A DNA stretch of 34,466 nt from Mesorhizobium sp. (GCA_004020645.1 SAQL01000046.1:1-34466), one strand, 5' to 3'; positions 9,839-18,506 are shown, numbered from the stretch's first letter. The notes: a model not told the origin generated them from the sequence alone. Made by a program: numbers and translations.

Positions 9839-11176
9839 ATGAACAATTCGACTGGCGGCGCCATCGCGGAGCCTGACACTTGCGGGTGGCCTCACCTGGC
9901 CGCCGTAGATTCTCGCGTTCACGAGCTGCTATTAAGACAGGAGCGCCAGGAGCGGACGACCCTCAAACTTATCGCCTCCGAGAACTTCGCGTCCTCGGCG
10001 GTATTGGAAGCGACCGGGTCTATTTTCACCAACAAGTATGCCGAGGGATATCCCGGCGCGCGCTACTACGCCGGAAACGAGATCGTCGATGAGCTTGAGA
10101 CCCTCGCGATCGAGCGCCTGAAAGCGCTATTTGGCAGTGAGCACGCCAACGTGCAGCCTTATTCCGGCTCGCCGGCCAATCAGGCTGTCTGTCGAGCGCT
10201 GTTGTGTCCGGGAGACAAGATGATGGGCTTGACCCTCCCCGGCGGCGGGCATCTGACTCACGGTTGGGTCGTCAACTTCTCGGGCACTGACTATCAGCGA
10301 GTTCCGTACGGGCTGCACGAAAAGACGCAGCAGATTGACCATGACCGCTTGCGCGAGACGGCCAAGCGGGAACGACCGAAGCTCATTTGGGTCGGCGGAA
10401 CTGCTTATCCGCGTATCTTTGACTATGAGGCAATGGCCGAGATTGCTTCGGAGGTGAACTCCTATCTGGTGGCTGACATCGCCCACATCAGCGGCCTGGT
10501 TGTCGCAGGAGTGCATCCGAATCCTGTTGGCCATTGCGATGTGGTCACCAGCACCTCTCACAAATCGATCCGCGGCCCCCGCGGTGGCTTCATATTGTCA
10601 AGGAATGAAGACCGCTATCAGGCGCTCTATCATTCCAAGAGCAAACACAATCTGGCCAAACGCATAGACCGTGCCGTGTTCCCTCTCCTCCAGGGCGGAC
10701 CGCACATGAATACGATTGCCGCGCTAGCTGTCGCTCTGCACGAAGCAGGGACCCCGTCCTTCCGTGTGTACGGTCAGCAGATCGTCGACAATGCGAAGGC
10801 TCTGGCCCAGGCGCTTCTGGAGCGAGGTTACGAACTCGTCACCGGGGGCACTGACAATCACATGCTGATCCTTGATCTTCGGGACCGGCCGCTGTCCGGG
10901 AAAGCCTATGCCGAGCGCTTGTCGCAAGCAGGTATCATTACGAATTTCAATATGGTGCCGGGCGACCGGCGCCATCCCGCGCTCACCAGCGGCATTCGGT
11001 TAGGGACGCCAGCAGTGACGTCTGTGGGCATGCGCGAGGCGGAAATGCTGCAGATCGCCGCCTTCATCGACCTGGTTTGCGGCCAGCCCGATGATTCGGA
11101 CGTGCATGCCCGCGTGCGCAGAGACGTTGCCGACTTCTGTGCTGCGTTCGACGTACCTGGCATCTCCGACAGGTAA
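9839..11176 (+). CDS. glyA: Serine hydroxymethyltransferase (symbiotic paralogue)
   Basis: SHMT is a cytoplasmic PLP enzyme that converts serine and tetrahydrofolate to glycine and methylene-tetrahydrofolate, feeding one-carbon units to methionine synthesis. Family blocks are present: LKLIASENFAS, TNKYAEGYPGARYY, NVQPYSGSPAN, the lid GGGHLTHG, DIAHISG and the PLP lysine in TSTSHKSIRGPRGG (THKTLRGPRGG in housekeeping enzymes). The ATG at 9839 has GGAG 12 bases ahead. An in-frame ATG at 9821 would add six residues. The metK gene follows after about 50 bases and the SahR-like gene precedes. Together they look like a dedicated methyl-supply operon rather than the housekeeping copy. Confidence 0.95.
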   Translation: MNNSTGGAIAEPDTCGWPHLAAVDSRVHELLLRQERQERTTLKLIASENFASSAVLEATGSIFTNKYAEGYPGARYYAGNEIVDELETLAIERLKALFGSEHANVQPYSGSPANQAVCRALLCPGDKMMGLTLPGGGHLTHGWVVNFSGTDYQRVPYGLHEKTQQIDHDRLRETAKRERPKLIWVGGTAYPRIFDYEAMAEIASEVNSYLVADIAHISGLVVAGVHPNPVGHCDVVTSTSHKSIRGPRGGFILSRNEDRYQALYHSKSKHNLAKRIDRAVFPLLQGGPHMNTIAALAVALHEAGTPSFRVYGQQIVDNAKALAQALLERGYELVTGGTDNHMLILDLRDRPLSGKAYAERLSQAGIITNFNMVPGDRRHPALTSGIRLGTPAVTSVGMREAEMLQIAAFIDLVCGQPDDSDVHARVRRDVADFCAAFDVPGISDR

Positions 11177-11229
11177 GACGGACAGATCAACTGTCACATC
11201 TAATCCAACGTTTGAAACGAGGACATTCC

Positions 11230-12405
11230 ATGACCAGACAATTCGTGTTCTCTTCCGAATCCGTCGGCGCGGGACATCCCGACAAGATGGCCGACAATAT
11301 CTCAGATGGCGTCCTCGATGCGATCCTTCGTAAGGATCCTAAGGCTCGCGTCGCCTGTGAAGTGTTGGTGAAGACGGGGATGGTCGTTGTGGCTGGCGAG
11401 ATCACCAGTCACGCGCAGATCGACTACAGCCAGGTTGCCCGCGATATCATTTTGGACATTGGATATGATAACGATGCGATCGGCTTTGACGGCCGGCGTT
11501 GCGCCGTGATCCTGGCCTTATCCGAGCAGTCGCCCGACATCAGCCAGGGCGTCGACGAGGGACGAGGGCAGGATCTCGAGCAGGGAGCGGGGGATCAGGG
11601 CCTCATGTTCGGGTACGCGTGCAATGAGACCGGAACATTGATGCCGTTGCCAATCCAACTCGCTCACGAATTGACAAAAAAACAGGCAGAGGTGCGCCAA
11701 ACCGGACGCCTTGGCTGGCTTCGCCCGGACGTTAAATCTCAAGTGTCCGTTCGTTATGAGGGTTTGCGCCCGGTAGCGCTTGATACCATAGTCCTGTCGA
11801 CGCAGCATGACGAGGAGGTCTCACAAGCCACAGTCCGCGAAGGCGTCATTGAGGAGATCATAAGGCCGGTCTTGCCCTACGACTTGGATACGACGGGGAT
11901 AAGGTTCCTGGTCAATCCGACAGGCCGGTTCGTGCTCGGTGGGCCTGCCGGCGACTGCGGCCTCACTGGACGGAAGATCATCGTCGATTCCTACGGCGGG
12001 ACGGGGCGTCACGGCGGGGGTGCCTTTTCGGGCAAGGACCCGTCCAAGGTTGATCGGTCGGCCGCCTATGCGGCGCGGTACGTCGCAAAAAATGTCGTTG
12101 CCAGCGGACTTGCGGAGGTCTGCGAGGTTCAGCTTGCTTATGCGATCGGTGTGGCCGCGCCGGTCTCTATCCTCGTCAATACATTCGGAACCGCAAAGAT
12201 CGACGAAAAAAGGATCGAGCGCGCAGTTCTTGAGCTTTTCGATCTCCGACCAAAAGGCATCATCAAAATGCTTGATCTCTTACGCCCGATATACCGCAAG
12301 ACCGCGACATACGGACACTTCGGCCGGGAAGAGCCGGAGTTCACCTGGGAAAGGACGGACAGAGCTAACGACCTGCTGCGTGAGGCAGGACCGGCAGCTG
12401 CTTGA
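11230..12405 (+). CDS. metK: S-adenosylmethionine synthetase
   Basis: MetK joins methionine and ATP to make SAM. The 391-residue protein shows the catalytic blocks GAGHPDK (residues 13-19; most enzymes have EGHPDK), GAGDQGLMFGYACNET, LRPDVKSQVSV.Y, NPTGRFVLGGPAGDCGLTGRK, the GGGAFSGKDPSKVDRSAAY loop and the late GHFGREEPEFTWE. ATG 11230 follows an ACGAGGA ribosome binding site. The Glu-to-Ala change next to the first catalytic histidine is unusual but outside the strictly catalytic H16/D18/K19 set. It is the third gene of the regulator-glyA-metK run. Confidence 0.95.
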   Translation: MTRQFVFSSESVGAGHPDKMADNISDGVLDAILRKDPKARVACEVLVKTGMVVVAGEITSHAQIDYSQVARDIILDIGYDNDAIGFDGRRCAVILALSEQSPDISQGVDEGRGQDLEQGAGDQGLMFGYACNETGTLMPLPIQLAHELTKKQAEVRQTGRLGWLRPDVKSQVSVRYEGLRPVALDTIVLSTQHDEEVSQATVREGVIEEIIRPVLPYDLDTTGIRFLVNPTGRFVLGGPAGDCGLTGRKIIVDSYGGTGRHGGGAFSGKDPSKVDRSAAYAARYVAKNVVASGLAEVCEVQLAYAIGVAAPVSILVNTFGTAKIDEKRIERAVLELFDLRPKGIIKMLDLLRPIYRKTATYGHFGREEPEFTWERTDRANDLLREAGPAAA

Positions 12406-12462
12406 TGCGCCGATGTTGGGTCAAGCGCATACGGCAGCCCATTCCACGCTTGCCAAAAAAAC

Positions 12463-12476
12463 CCGGCCGCGGCCGG
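12463..12476 (-). terminator. GC-rich hairpin followed by a T run on the minus strand
   Basis: CCGGCCGCGGCCGG is a perfect dyad. On the minus strand it is followed by GTTTTTTT, as in a rho-independent terminator. On the plus strand the A run lies before it, so it would not stop metK transcription efficiently. No minus-strand gene that it would serve is evident, so its role is unclear. Confidence 0.35.
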
Positions 12477-12514
12477 CATAGCAGAAAGCCGGTGACTCGT
12501 TGGCGGAGATATTG

Positions 12515-13576
12515 ATGCCGGATTATGACGTGCTTTGCATCGGCAATGCCATTGTCGACATCATCGCCCAGTGCGAGGAGGAATTCCTCGAAACCAACGG
12601 CATCATCAAGGGCGCGATGAACCTGATCGACACAAGGCGCGCCGAGCTGCTCTACAGCCGCATGGGCCCGGCCATCGAAACCTCCGGCGGCAGCGCCGGC
12701 AACACGGCGGCGGGCGTCGCCAGCTTCGGCGGTCGCGCCGCCTTCTTCGGCAAGGTCTCGAACGACACGCTTGGCGAAATCTACGCGCATGACATGCATG
12801 CCCAGGGCGTCGCCTTCGACACCAGGCCGCTCAACGGCGAACCGCCGACGGCGCGCTCGATGATCTTCGTCACGCCGGACGGCGAGCGCTCGATGAACAC
12901 CTATCTCGGCGCTTGCGTCGAACTCGGCCCGGAGGATGTCGAGGCCGACAAGGCGTCGGGCGCCGCGGTCACCTATTTCGAGGGCTATCTGTGGGACCCG
13001 CCGCGCGCCAAGGAAGCGTTCCGGCAGACGGCGAAGCTCGCCCATGCAGCCGGGCGCGAAGTGTCGATGACATTGTCGGATTCGTTCTGCGTCGACCGTT
13101 ATCGCGACGAGTTTCAGGACCTGATGCGCTCAGGCACCGTCGACATCGTCTTTGCCAACAGCCATGAGATCAAGGCGCTCTACCAGACCGCCTCCTTCGA
13201 CGAGGCGCTGGGCCAGATCCGCAAGGACTGCAAGATCGCCGCGGTTACCCGCTCGGAAATGGGCTCGGTCATCGTGCGCGGCGACGAGACCGTCACCGTC
13301 GAGGCGACCAAAATCCGGGAGCTGGTCGACACCACCGGCGCCGGAGACCTCTATGCCGCCGGCTTCCTCTACGGTTACACGCAAGGGCGCAGCCTGAAGC
13401 ATTGCGGCGATCTCGGCTCGCTGGCGGCCGGGCTCGTCATCCAGCAGATCGGGCCAAGGCCGAGGCAGAATTTGCGCCGCGAGGCTGAGCAGGCGGGGCT
13501 GGTCCATCTAAATATTTCCAACGGCTGGTTGGGGAGCGCAGGTAAATTGAAATGTCGCACGCGCATGCCCCTTTAG
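12515..13576 (+). CDS. Adenosine kinase-like PfkB-family sugar kinase
   Basis: The 353-residue protein carries the PfkB fold: YDVLCIGNAIVDI at the start, GGSAGNTAAGVASFGG (signature 1), and DTTGAGDLYAAGFLYGYT with the catalytic Asp of GAGD (signature 2). It most resembles the rhizobial adenosine kinase group, which would recycle adenosine released from S-adenosylhomocysteine and so complete the methyl cycle started by glyA and metK. ATG 12515 has GGAG at the right distance; a TTG at 12500 is possible. Third codon positions are much richer in G and C than in glyA or metK, suggesting a recent copy of a chromosomal gene. After PRPRQNLRREAEQAGL the tail (HLNISNGWLGSAGK..) looks like read-through past the normal end. 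Confidence 0.88.
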   Translation: MPDYDVLCIGNAIVDIIAQCEEEFLETNGIIKGAMNLIDTRRAELLYSRMGPAIETSGGSAGNTAAGVASFGGRAAFFGKVSNDTLGEIYAHDMHAQGVAFDTRPLNGEPPTARSMIFVTPDGERSMNTYLGACVELGPEDVEADKASGAAVTYFEGYLWDPPRAKEAFRQTAKLAHAAGREVSMTLSDSFCVDRYRDEFQDLMRSGTVDIVFANSHEIKALYQTASFDEALGQIRKDCKIAAVTRSEMGSVIVRGDETVTVEATKIRELVDTTGAGDLYAAGFLYGYTQGRSLKHCGDLGSLAAGLVIQQIGPRPRQNLRREAEQAGLVHLNISNGWLGSAGKLKCRTRMPL

Positions 13577-14114
13577 TGGCGGCTTTCGGCCCGTGATCGC
13601 GCCGTTCAGGCGATCGACCTTTTAGGCGCTTTCAGCTAACCAGAGTTCAATTTCGGCGAGATCAAGCGTGTCCATTTAGGCGCATGACGGTACGGTGCAA
13701 CCCGGATTGCTCGGATACTGTGCTGATAGCGGCGGATTCGCTTTTCATCGGAAGCTCCGGGCCCTTCGTTCAGGTCGCTATGGCGGTTCTGAGCTCGTCG
13801 CCTAACCAAGCGCGGTGTTGCCTTGCTCCTGATTTCCCGACATTGCTCGATGAGCATCAAATGCCTCGGCGTCATCGAGCAGCACTCCATCGCCACCATC
13901 TTTCCGATAGTCCTCAGCGATTCGAATGCAGAGCCGTTAGATGAGGTGCGGTGCGCCTGATACTGCCGCACGCATCACTTCGTGCAGCCCATCCGGGTAC
14001 GATAGCAGAATATCTTTGATGCGGCGCTGGCGATCTTACTTTCAGTCTTGGTGATAGTGGCGTTCCCCAGGGAATAGGTGACGTTGAACATCACCAGCCT
14101 GCCATGACCGAACC
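13577..14114 (+). other. Unassigned stretch after the PfkB gene
   Basis: A minus-strand ORF at 13636-13971 and a plus-strand ORF at 13684-13944 overlap here. Neither has a recognisable motif or ribosome binding site. No function is called. Confidence 0.3.
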
Positions 14115-14290
14115 CGGTCGAGCCAGAGCAGAACATCGCAACGTGACGCTGACCGACACGCGCGTTTCGGCGATCGGCTCTTCCACGGATTGGATGGCGC
14201 CATCCTATCACACGGCCGCACCTCCGGCGAGGCCGAGCCGCTCATTCTCCTGGCCGGAATCCTTGGCGCAGCCGGCTCTACCAGCAGCTC
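14115..14290 (+). pseudogene. Fragment of an M16 zinc-peptidase gene
   Basis: The translated pieces PVEPEQN, then NVTLTDTRVSAIGSSTDWMAPSYHTAA, then GEAEPLILLAGILG and SRLYQQL line up with the intact M16 peptidase of this window (its residues from PVEPVQN through LTLTNERISVPRFSTQWVVPSYRTA to SRLYQQL, about bases 29550-29742). The frame changes at least twice, and part of the GGGTRSR segment is deleted. Only this internal portion remains. It is a dead partial duplicate, pointing right, about 0.8 kb from an orphan copy of the peptidase promoter that points left. Confidence 0.75.
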
Positions 14291-14439
14291 GGGCGGTTGG
14301 CCGTTCTGACGAAGTGGCGCAGATCGCTACGCGGTGGATGCGCGGTAGCGATGGCCTTGTTCAAACAAATCGCTGGCATGCGGCACATCGATTCGGGCTC
14401 GGAAGCGGACGGTTGCAAGCGCGACTAACGCCCTCACCG

Positions 14440-14625
14440 CTACTTTCTGGGCCGTTTATGGTTTCCACGGCGAGCCAGCTCTAGTCCCGTCATCTCGAAA
14501 TCTGTCGGATTCCGGGTAGCGACACGGCCGCCGTTTATACGTGCAATTGCGGCGATCATGCCATCGGGCGCCGACAATCCCCGCCCCTGGCGCAGGGTAG
14601 CGCACATGATTTCACCATAGGCCAA
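14440..14625 (-). pseudogene. C-terminal remnant of a VapC-type PIN-domain toxin
   Basis: The sequence AYGEIMCATLRQGRGLSAPDGMIAAIARINGGRVATRNPTDFEMTGLELA matches the end of VapC ribonucleases, with the conserved Asp of the (A/P)D..IAAIA segment and the ATRN..DF motif. The N-terminal half with the first catalytic Asp is absent and no VapB antitoxin lies upstream, so this is a leftover. Confidence 0.7.
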
Positions 14626-14696
14626 GGCTGCCTCTTGAGTTTACCCTAAAAATTCAGTCAGCAAATCGACGTCGCCAGCTAGAAAATCCCTGCTCC

Positions 14697-15060
14697 AGGG
14701 ATCGCGAACAGGGACACGCGGAGATGAAGATGACGGTGAGATACCAGGCGACCATCATTGTCCCTCTCCGAGGCAGGTACTAGCAGCGTCAGGCTCACGG
14801 CTATTGCGATGGGGCCGAAGAGAAGACCGACCCGAACAACGCACCCGAGTGTGCATTTGCGAATTTGGACGTTTGCTTTGGCCGCATTTCAGACCGCTTC
14901 CTGTCAGGCGACGTGCGCTTCAGGGGCACGCTTTAGCCCAGTGATCATGGCTCAAACGATGTTCGATGTGATTGAAGCTCCCCGGACCCCGCCAATGGCA
15001 AGCGCGACCTGAGACGGCATCGGATGGCAGGCGGTTCATGCGCCTGCTCGACATTGGGTG
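14697..15060. repeat. Diverged repeat, copy A (partner at 24434-24800)
   Basis: This segment aligns along its length, in the same orientation, with 24434-24800, with small gaps. Shared blocks include GACCGAAGAGAAG versus GGCCGAAGAGAAG, TTTGCTTTGGCCGCATT and TCCTGTCA. Read on the minus strand, both copies encode a similar membrane segment: VVRVGLLFGPIAIAV here and VVPASLLFGPIALAL in copy B. An ancestral protein gene was therefore duplicated. Copy A is broken by a frame change. Confidence 0.7.
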
Positions 15061-15112
15061 CCCGTCCAGGAGAACCGGGCAGTATTTTTTTGGTTAGGTG
15101 ATCATGGCTTCT

Positions 15113-15232
15113 CGTTGTCCGTGCGCGGTTTCATGACCGCGCATGCACCGTGCCAAATCAGGAAACCGTTTGGGGGCAGTGATTAAGCGGACTCAGCTGT
15201 GTTGCGTGTCCGACATTGTCGGACATCTGACA
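15113..15232 (-). promoter_or_regulatory. Orphan NifA/sigma-54 promoter, duplicate of the M16 peptidase promoter
   Basis: On the minus strand there are two TGT-N10-ACA sites (15217-15232 and 15200-15215), separated by one base and joined by the 19-base dyad TGTCCGACATTGTCGGACA (15207-15225). Then comes TGGCACGGTGCATGC at 15141-15155 (GG-N10-GC spacing), then GAGAAGCC and an ATG at 15115. Element for element this equals the promoter at 28453-28579, including the spacing. After the ATG the frame closes at once (ATG ATC ACC TAA), so the promoter has lost its gene and now reads into repeat copy A. Confidence 0.8.
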
Positions 15233-16310
15233 TCACCGAACGCGAAGCCGGCTTTCGGCTCGGGATGAGATCGGCTCGTGCGGAAGACGATTGAGCCGCG
15301 GCAGAAGCTAGGATGCGCTGATTGCCCGGATCATTGGATTGGATGCAATCGGCGTTGGAGCCACTGAGAAGAACGTTGCCACTTGTGGAGATAATTTGCC
15401 TCTCGCCCCGGTCGGCGACCTAGCTCTCTCGCCACCGAAGGCGAGCTGGTCGTCCCAATAGGCCTCAAACTCGACCTTGTATTCGAAAGGCGGCAACTGG
15501 CGGTCACGGCACCATTCGCCGATGAAACCAGCCCGCGCTTTGGCTGCTCGTCAGCGATCGTCAATTCCCTCTGCGGGCCCTGGCCGTCGCTGTGGCTCTC
15601 AAGTGGTTGATGCGGGTCGCAGCGTAAAGGGCTCCTAACGCATCTCAATGGCTCGCCTCCGTGAGCGGCTTGCGTCGGCAACCAAGCGGGCGCGGGCAAT
15701 CTCGACGCATTCGCTAAATGATGACGGGCGAAGGTTCGCGCAGGGCGACGACCACGCGGCAGCGGTCTGACTGGTGCTGTGCAGCTTATGAGCTTGGAGC
15801 GAGCTGCGCTCCCTGTCGGCGCGGAGCCGGCACTGGATGAAGGACCACGTAGTCGGGCAGGCCTGGCTTGCTTTCGGCGGATGCGCAGGCCTGCTGATCA
15901 AGGGTGGGCCCGCGGGGCCTCGTTCGGTGGTTGCGTTGCGAGCAAGAACCAATCCGCTCGGCATGTGTTCGGGACGGCTGCATGCCGGCCAGCGAGCGCC
16001 GCGCACCTGGTTCAGGCGAAGCGTCGTTCAACACTCGGGCTCGTCTGGGCCGCACAGTGATCGGCGGATTCAGGCGCTGCCGCGCATGAACACCTGACAC
16101 GAGAGAAAGCCTCAGCTCGCAGAAGCTGCTGTCGAGCAGTGGAAGAAAAGCCGCTTGCACATTTCCCGGTCCGACTCACTCCAGAAACTTAACTGTTGCC
16201 CAAGAGCTGGCGACGGAAGCCGTCTTTAATTGGGATCAGGCTAGGCACTTGTGTTCTCATGCAGCGCGATCGCCTCTTCCAACGATAGACTTCCGTGCCA
16301 ACTCCGCCGT
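15233..16310 (-). other. 1.1 kb without a recognised gene
   Basis: Minus-strand frames here hold coding-looking pieces, such as PPFEYKVEFEAYWDDQLAFGGE near 15425-15490 and SFSECVEIARARLVADASRSRR near 15640-15710. I cannot place them in a family. No intact gene, repeat or RNA is supported. Confidence 0.3.
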
Positions 16311-17357
16311 TCATTTACCCAAGATTTGCGATTGAGGTCGAGGTGTTGTCGCCGTTTCGGCGGGTAAGATGGGGTAGGTTATCTTAGGAACCTCTCCGGT
16401 CAGCGAGCCAAGGAATGCAACGAGCAGGTCGATTTGTTCGTCCGTCAGTTCTTCGCCGAGCTGGGTGGCCGCCATGATGGTGACGGCCCGCCTCAGATCC
16501 CAAACCTTGCCAGAATGGAAATATGGCGCGGTGAGTGCCACGTTGCGCAGCGGCGCAACGCGGAAAACATAGGAATCCTCGGCTGCATCGGTGACGGCAA
16601 GTCGGCCTTTGTCGTTCTCCGGCAGAACGTCGACGCTAGGCTTCTCAACAAGGCCGAATGGGTAGTAGCCTTCCCCGCCAAGGTTGGTACCGGCATGGCA
16701 AGATGAGCAGCCCTTGTCCATGAAAAGCTTCAGGCCCTGTTTCTGTTCAGAACTCATGGCGGCGGCGTCGCCATTGAGGAAAGCGTCGAAGGGGGCGGGC
16801 GTGACCAGTGTGGTCTCAAAGGCTTCGATCGCCTTGGCTAAGTTGTCGAAGGTGACGCGATCGACCTCACCAGGGAAAGCTGCATTGAACCAATCGACAT
16901 ATTGCGGCATCGACTTGAGCGTTTCGACAACTTGGTCCGGTGTGTTGGCCATTTCGTCACCGGCTTGTATCGGTCCTTTGGCCTGAGCCCTCAGGTCTTT
17001 GGCGCGACCATCCCAGAACTGCGCTTTGTTGAAGACAGAGTTAAACACGGTCGGCGCGTTACGCCGCCCCTTCTGCCAAGCATGGCCGATTGAAGTTTCA
17101 TGATTGTCGTCGCCGCCGGTCGCCAAGTTGTGGCACGAGTTGCACGAGAAGACGCCTGACGACGACAGTCGTGTATCAAAGAACAGCGCCTTGCCGAGGG
17201 CGATCTTCTCCGGTGTGATCGGGTTGGCGACCGTCGGTGTGGATGGCAAGGGCTTGAAGGTGGCCAGTGCTGCTTCTTTGAGGTCGGGGATCAGTTGCGC
17301 AGCAAACGCGGTGGCTGCCGGCAACGCAACCGCCATCGCAATGAACAGAACTTTCAT
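16311..17357 (-). CDS. Di-heme cytochrome c peroxidase (CcpA/MauG family)
   Basis: This periplasmic enzyme reduces hydrogen peroxide with electrons from cytochrome c. The 348-residue product has a signal peptide (KVLFIAMAVALPAATAFA) and two c-type haem sites, CNSCH (72-76) and CSSCH (217-221). It also has the family blocks LGKALFFDTRLS, RRNAPTVFNSVFN..FWDGRA, EAFETTL, and late VAPLRNVALTAPYFHSG with the distal ligand region. ATG 17357 follows AAGGAAACCATTT; a longer frame to 17399 lacks a ribosome binding site. No partner gene lies beside it. A role in removing peroxide during low-oxygen growth is the family expectation. Confidence 0.94.
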   Translation of the reverse strand: MKVLFIAMAVALPAATAFAAQLIPDLKEAALATFKPLPSTPTVANPITPEKIALGKALFFDTRLSSSGVFSCNSCHNLATGGDDNHETSIGHAWQKGRRNAPTVFNSVFNKAQFWDGRAKDLRAQAKGPIQAGDEMANTPDQVVETLKSMPQYVDWFNAAFPGEVDRVTFDNLAKAIEAFETTLVTPAPFDAFLNGDAAAMSSEQKQGLKLFMDKGCSSCHAGTNLGGEGYYPFGLVEKPSVDVLPENDKGRLAVTDAAEDSYVFRVAPLRNVALTAPYFHSGKVWDLRRAVTIMAATQLGEELTDEQIDLLVAFLGSLTGEVPKITYPILPAETATTPRPQSQILGK

Positions 17358-17870
17358 AAATGGTTTCCTTGCGGTGTGCACGGAAACCATTCTCCACATT
17401 AGGTTGGCGGACGCCTTGCGCTAGATCAGCGGATCGAGAGGATAGGGCCTGCGGCCAGGTTCGATATGGAATCGAGCGGCAGAAGCCGTATTTGGGGTGT
17501 CCACCGCTCCGACAGCGGATTCCAACAGGTGGGGCCCGCGCCACGCAATTTGGTGCTCAAGGTTCCACGGCTCGTCGCCACAATGCCACAGCAACGCCAA
17601 CGTGTTTCATGCGGCCGAAGGTTTTCTGGCGCGTCGAATGCACGGCTCATGTTATCGAAGTTAAGCTTTGTGCGTCTTCGGCTCCTCCTGTTCCGAATTC
17701 AAATGGACGAGATCGGAAATGAAAGTCAATCAGCAACCAGTTGCGGGACAGCCATTACCAGGCAGATCAGCGTTCGCGATCGCGTGATACGACTCGATGA
17801 TCTCGATGCTGGACGACCATCGAAATAATCATGTCGAGAAGGAAGTGTCTCCCAGAAAGAGCTGCAGGCT

Positions 17871-18164
17871 TTGAAGCCTGCTGTCCCGATCAGGAAGTCG
17901 GTGACACCGGACTACATCATCTCCCTTGAGGACGGGAAGAAATTCAAATCACTAAGGCGCCATCTGTCGACCCACCATGGTATGACCCCGGACGAATATC
18001 GCGCCAAATGGGGGCTGCCCGCGGATTATCCCATGGTCGCACCGAATTATGCTGCGGCACGCGCGGCATTGGCCAAGACTATGGGGCTCGGCCGCAGACC
18101 CAAAGAGCCGGAAACGTCAGCGCCGGCTGCTGTAAAGCGGACCCGCAAGAAGGTCGCAGCTTGA
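17871..18164 (+). CDS. Truncated MucR/Ros-family regulator
   Basis: MucR proteins are small DNA-binding regulators of exopolysaccharide, motility and symbiosis genes. The 97 residues cover the usual DNA-binding half: PAVPIRKSVTPDYIISLEDGKKFKSLRRHLSTHHGMTPDEYRAKWGLPADYPMVAPNYAAAR..LAKTMGLGR. The N-terminal oligomerisation half (about 45 residues) is missing: the frame is closed by a stop at 17826 and the only start is a TTG at 17871 without a close ribosome binding site. Neither zinc cysteine is present (ISLEDG where Ros has C..C). Loss of the second cysteine is known in Mesorhizobium Ros/MucR homologues that fold without zinc, but loss of both is notable. It may be non-functional or act as a dominant DNA binder. 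Confidence 0.8.
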   Translation: MKPAVPIRKSVTPDYIISLEDGKKFKSLRRHLSTHHGMTPDEYRAKWGLPADYPMVAPNYAAARAALAKTMGLGRRPKEPETSAPAAVKRTRKKVAA

Positions 18165-18222
18165 TTCATCTATTCTAATAGATTCGTCTGGACCGCGGCT
18201 GCATCGGCATAGAACGTGAAAA

Positions 18223-18241
18223 GGCGGGGACCATCCCCGCC
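18223..18241. terminator. Bidirectional terminator between mucR-like gene and cspA
   Basis: GGCGGGGA-CCA-TCCCCGCC forms a perfect 8-bp stem. It lies between two convergent genes. On the minus strand it is followed by TTTTC and closes the cold-shock gene; on the plus strand a weaker T-containing tail follows. Confidence 0.75.
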
Positions 18242-18293
18242 TTGCTTTCGTTACGTGCCGGTCATTCCGCCCTTGCCCGGGCGCAGGAGAAAT

Positions 18294-18506
18294 TCAGCCA
18301 ACTTTGCTGAGGTTGCTGGCAGACGACTTGCCAGTGCGGCGGTCCTGTTCGATCTCATAGTTGATCTTCTGGCCGTCAGTGAGGGTCGAGAGTCCCGCGC
18401 GTTCCACAGCGGAAATGTGGACGAAAACATCCTGACCGCCATTGTCAGGCTGGATAAATCCAAATCCCTTGGTGCTGTTGAACCACTTTACCGTTCCGGT
18501 CGCCAT
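18294..18506 (-). CDS. cspA: Cold-shock protein (CspA family)
   Basis: This is a 70-residue single cold-shock domain RNA chaperone. Both RNA-binding motifs are intact: KGFGFI (RNP1, about 13-18) and VFVHIS (RNP2, about 27-32), within GTVKWFNSTKGFGFIQPD. ATG 18506 is preceded by AAAGGAA at normal spacing; the longer frame to 18533 is not supported. A strong terminator follows at 18223-18241. It is a stand-alone gene, convergent with the mucR-like gene. Confidence 0.95.
   Translation of the reverse strand: MATGTVKWFNSTKGFGFIQPDNGGQDVFVHISAVERAGLSTLTDGQKINYEIEQDRRTGKSSASNLSKVG

Noticed and set aside
13636..13971. Overlapping ORFs on both strands after the PfkB gene
   Set aside because: No motifs; considered possible transposase pieces but nothing diagnostic was seen.
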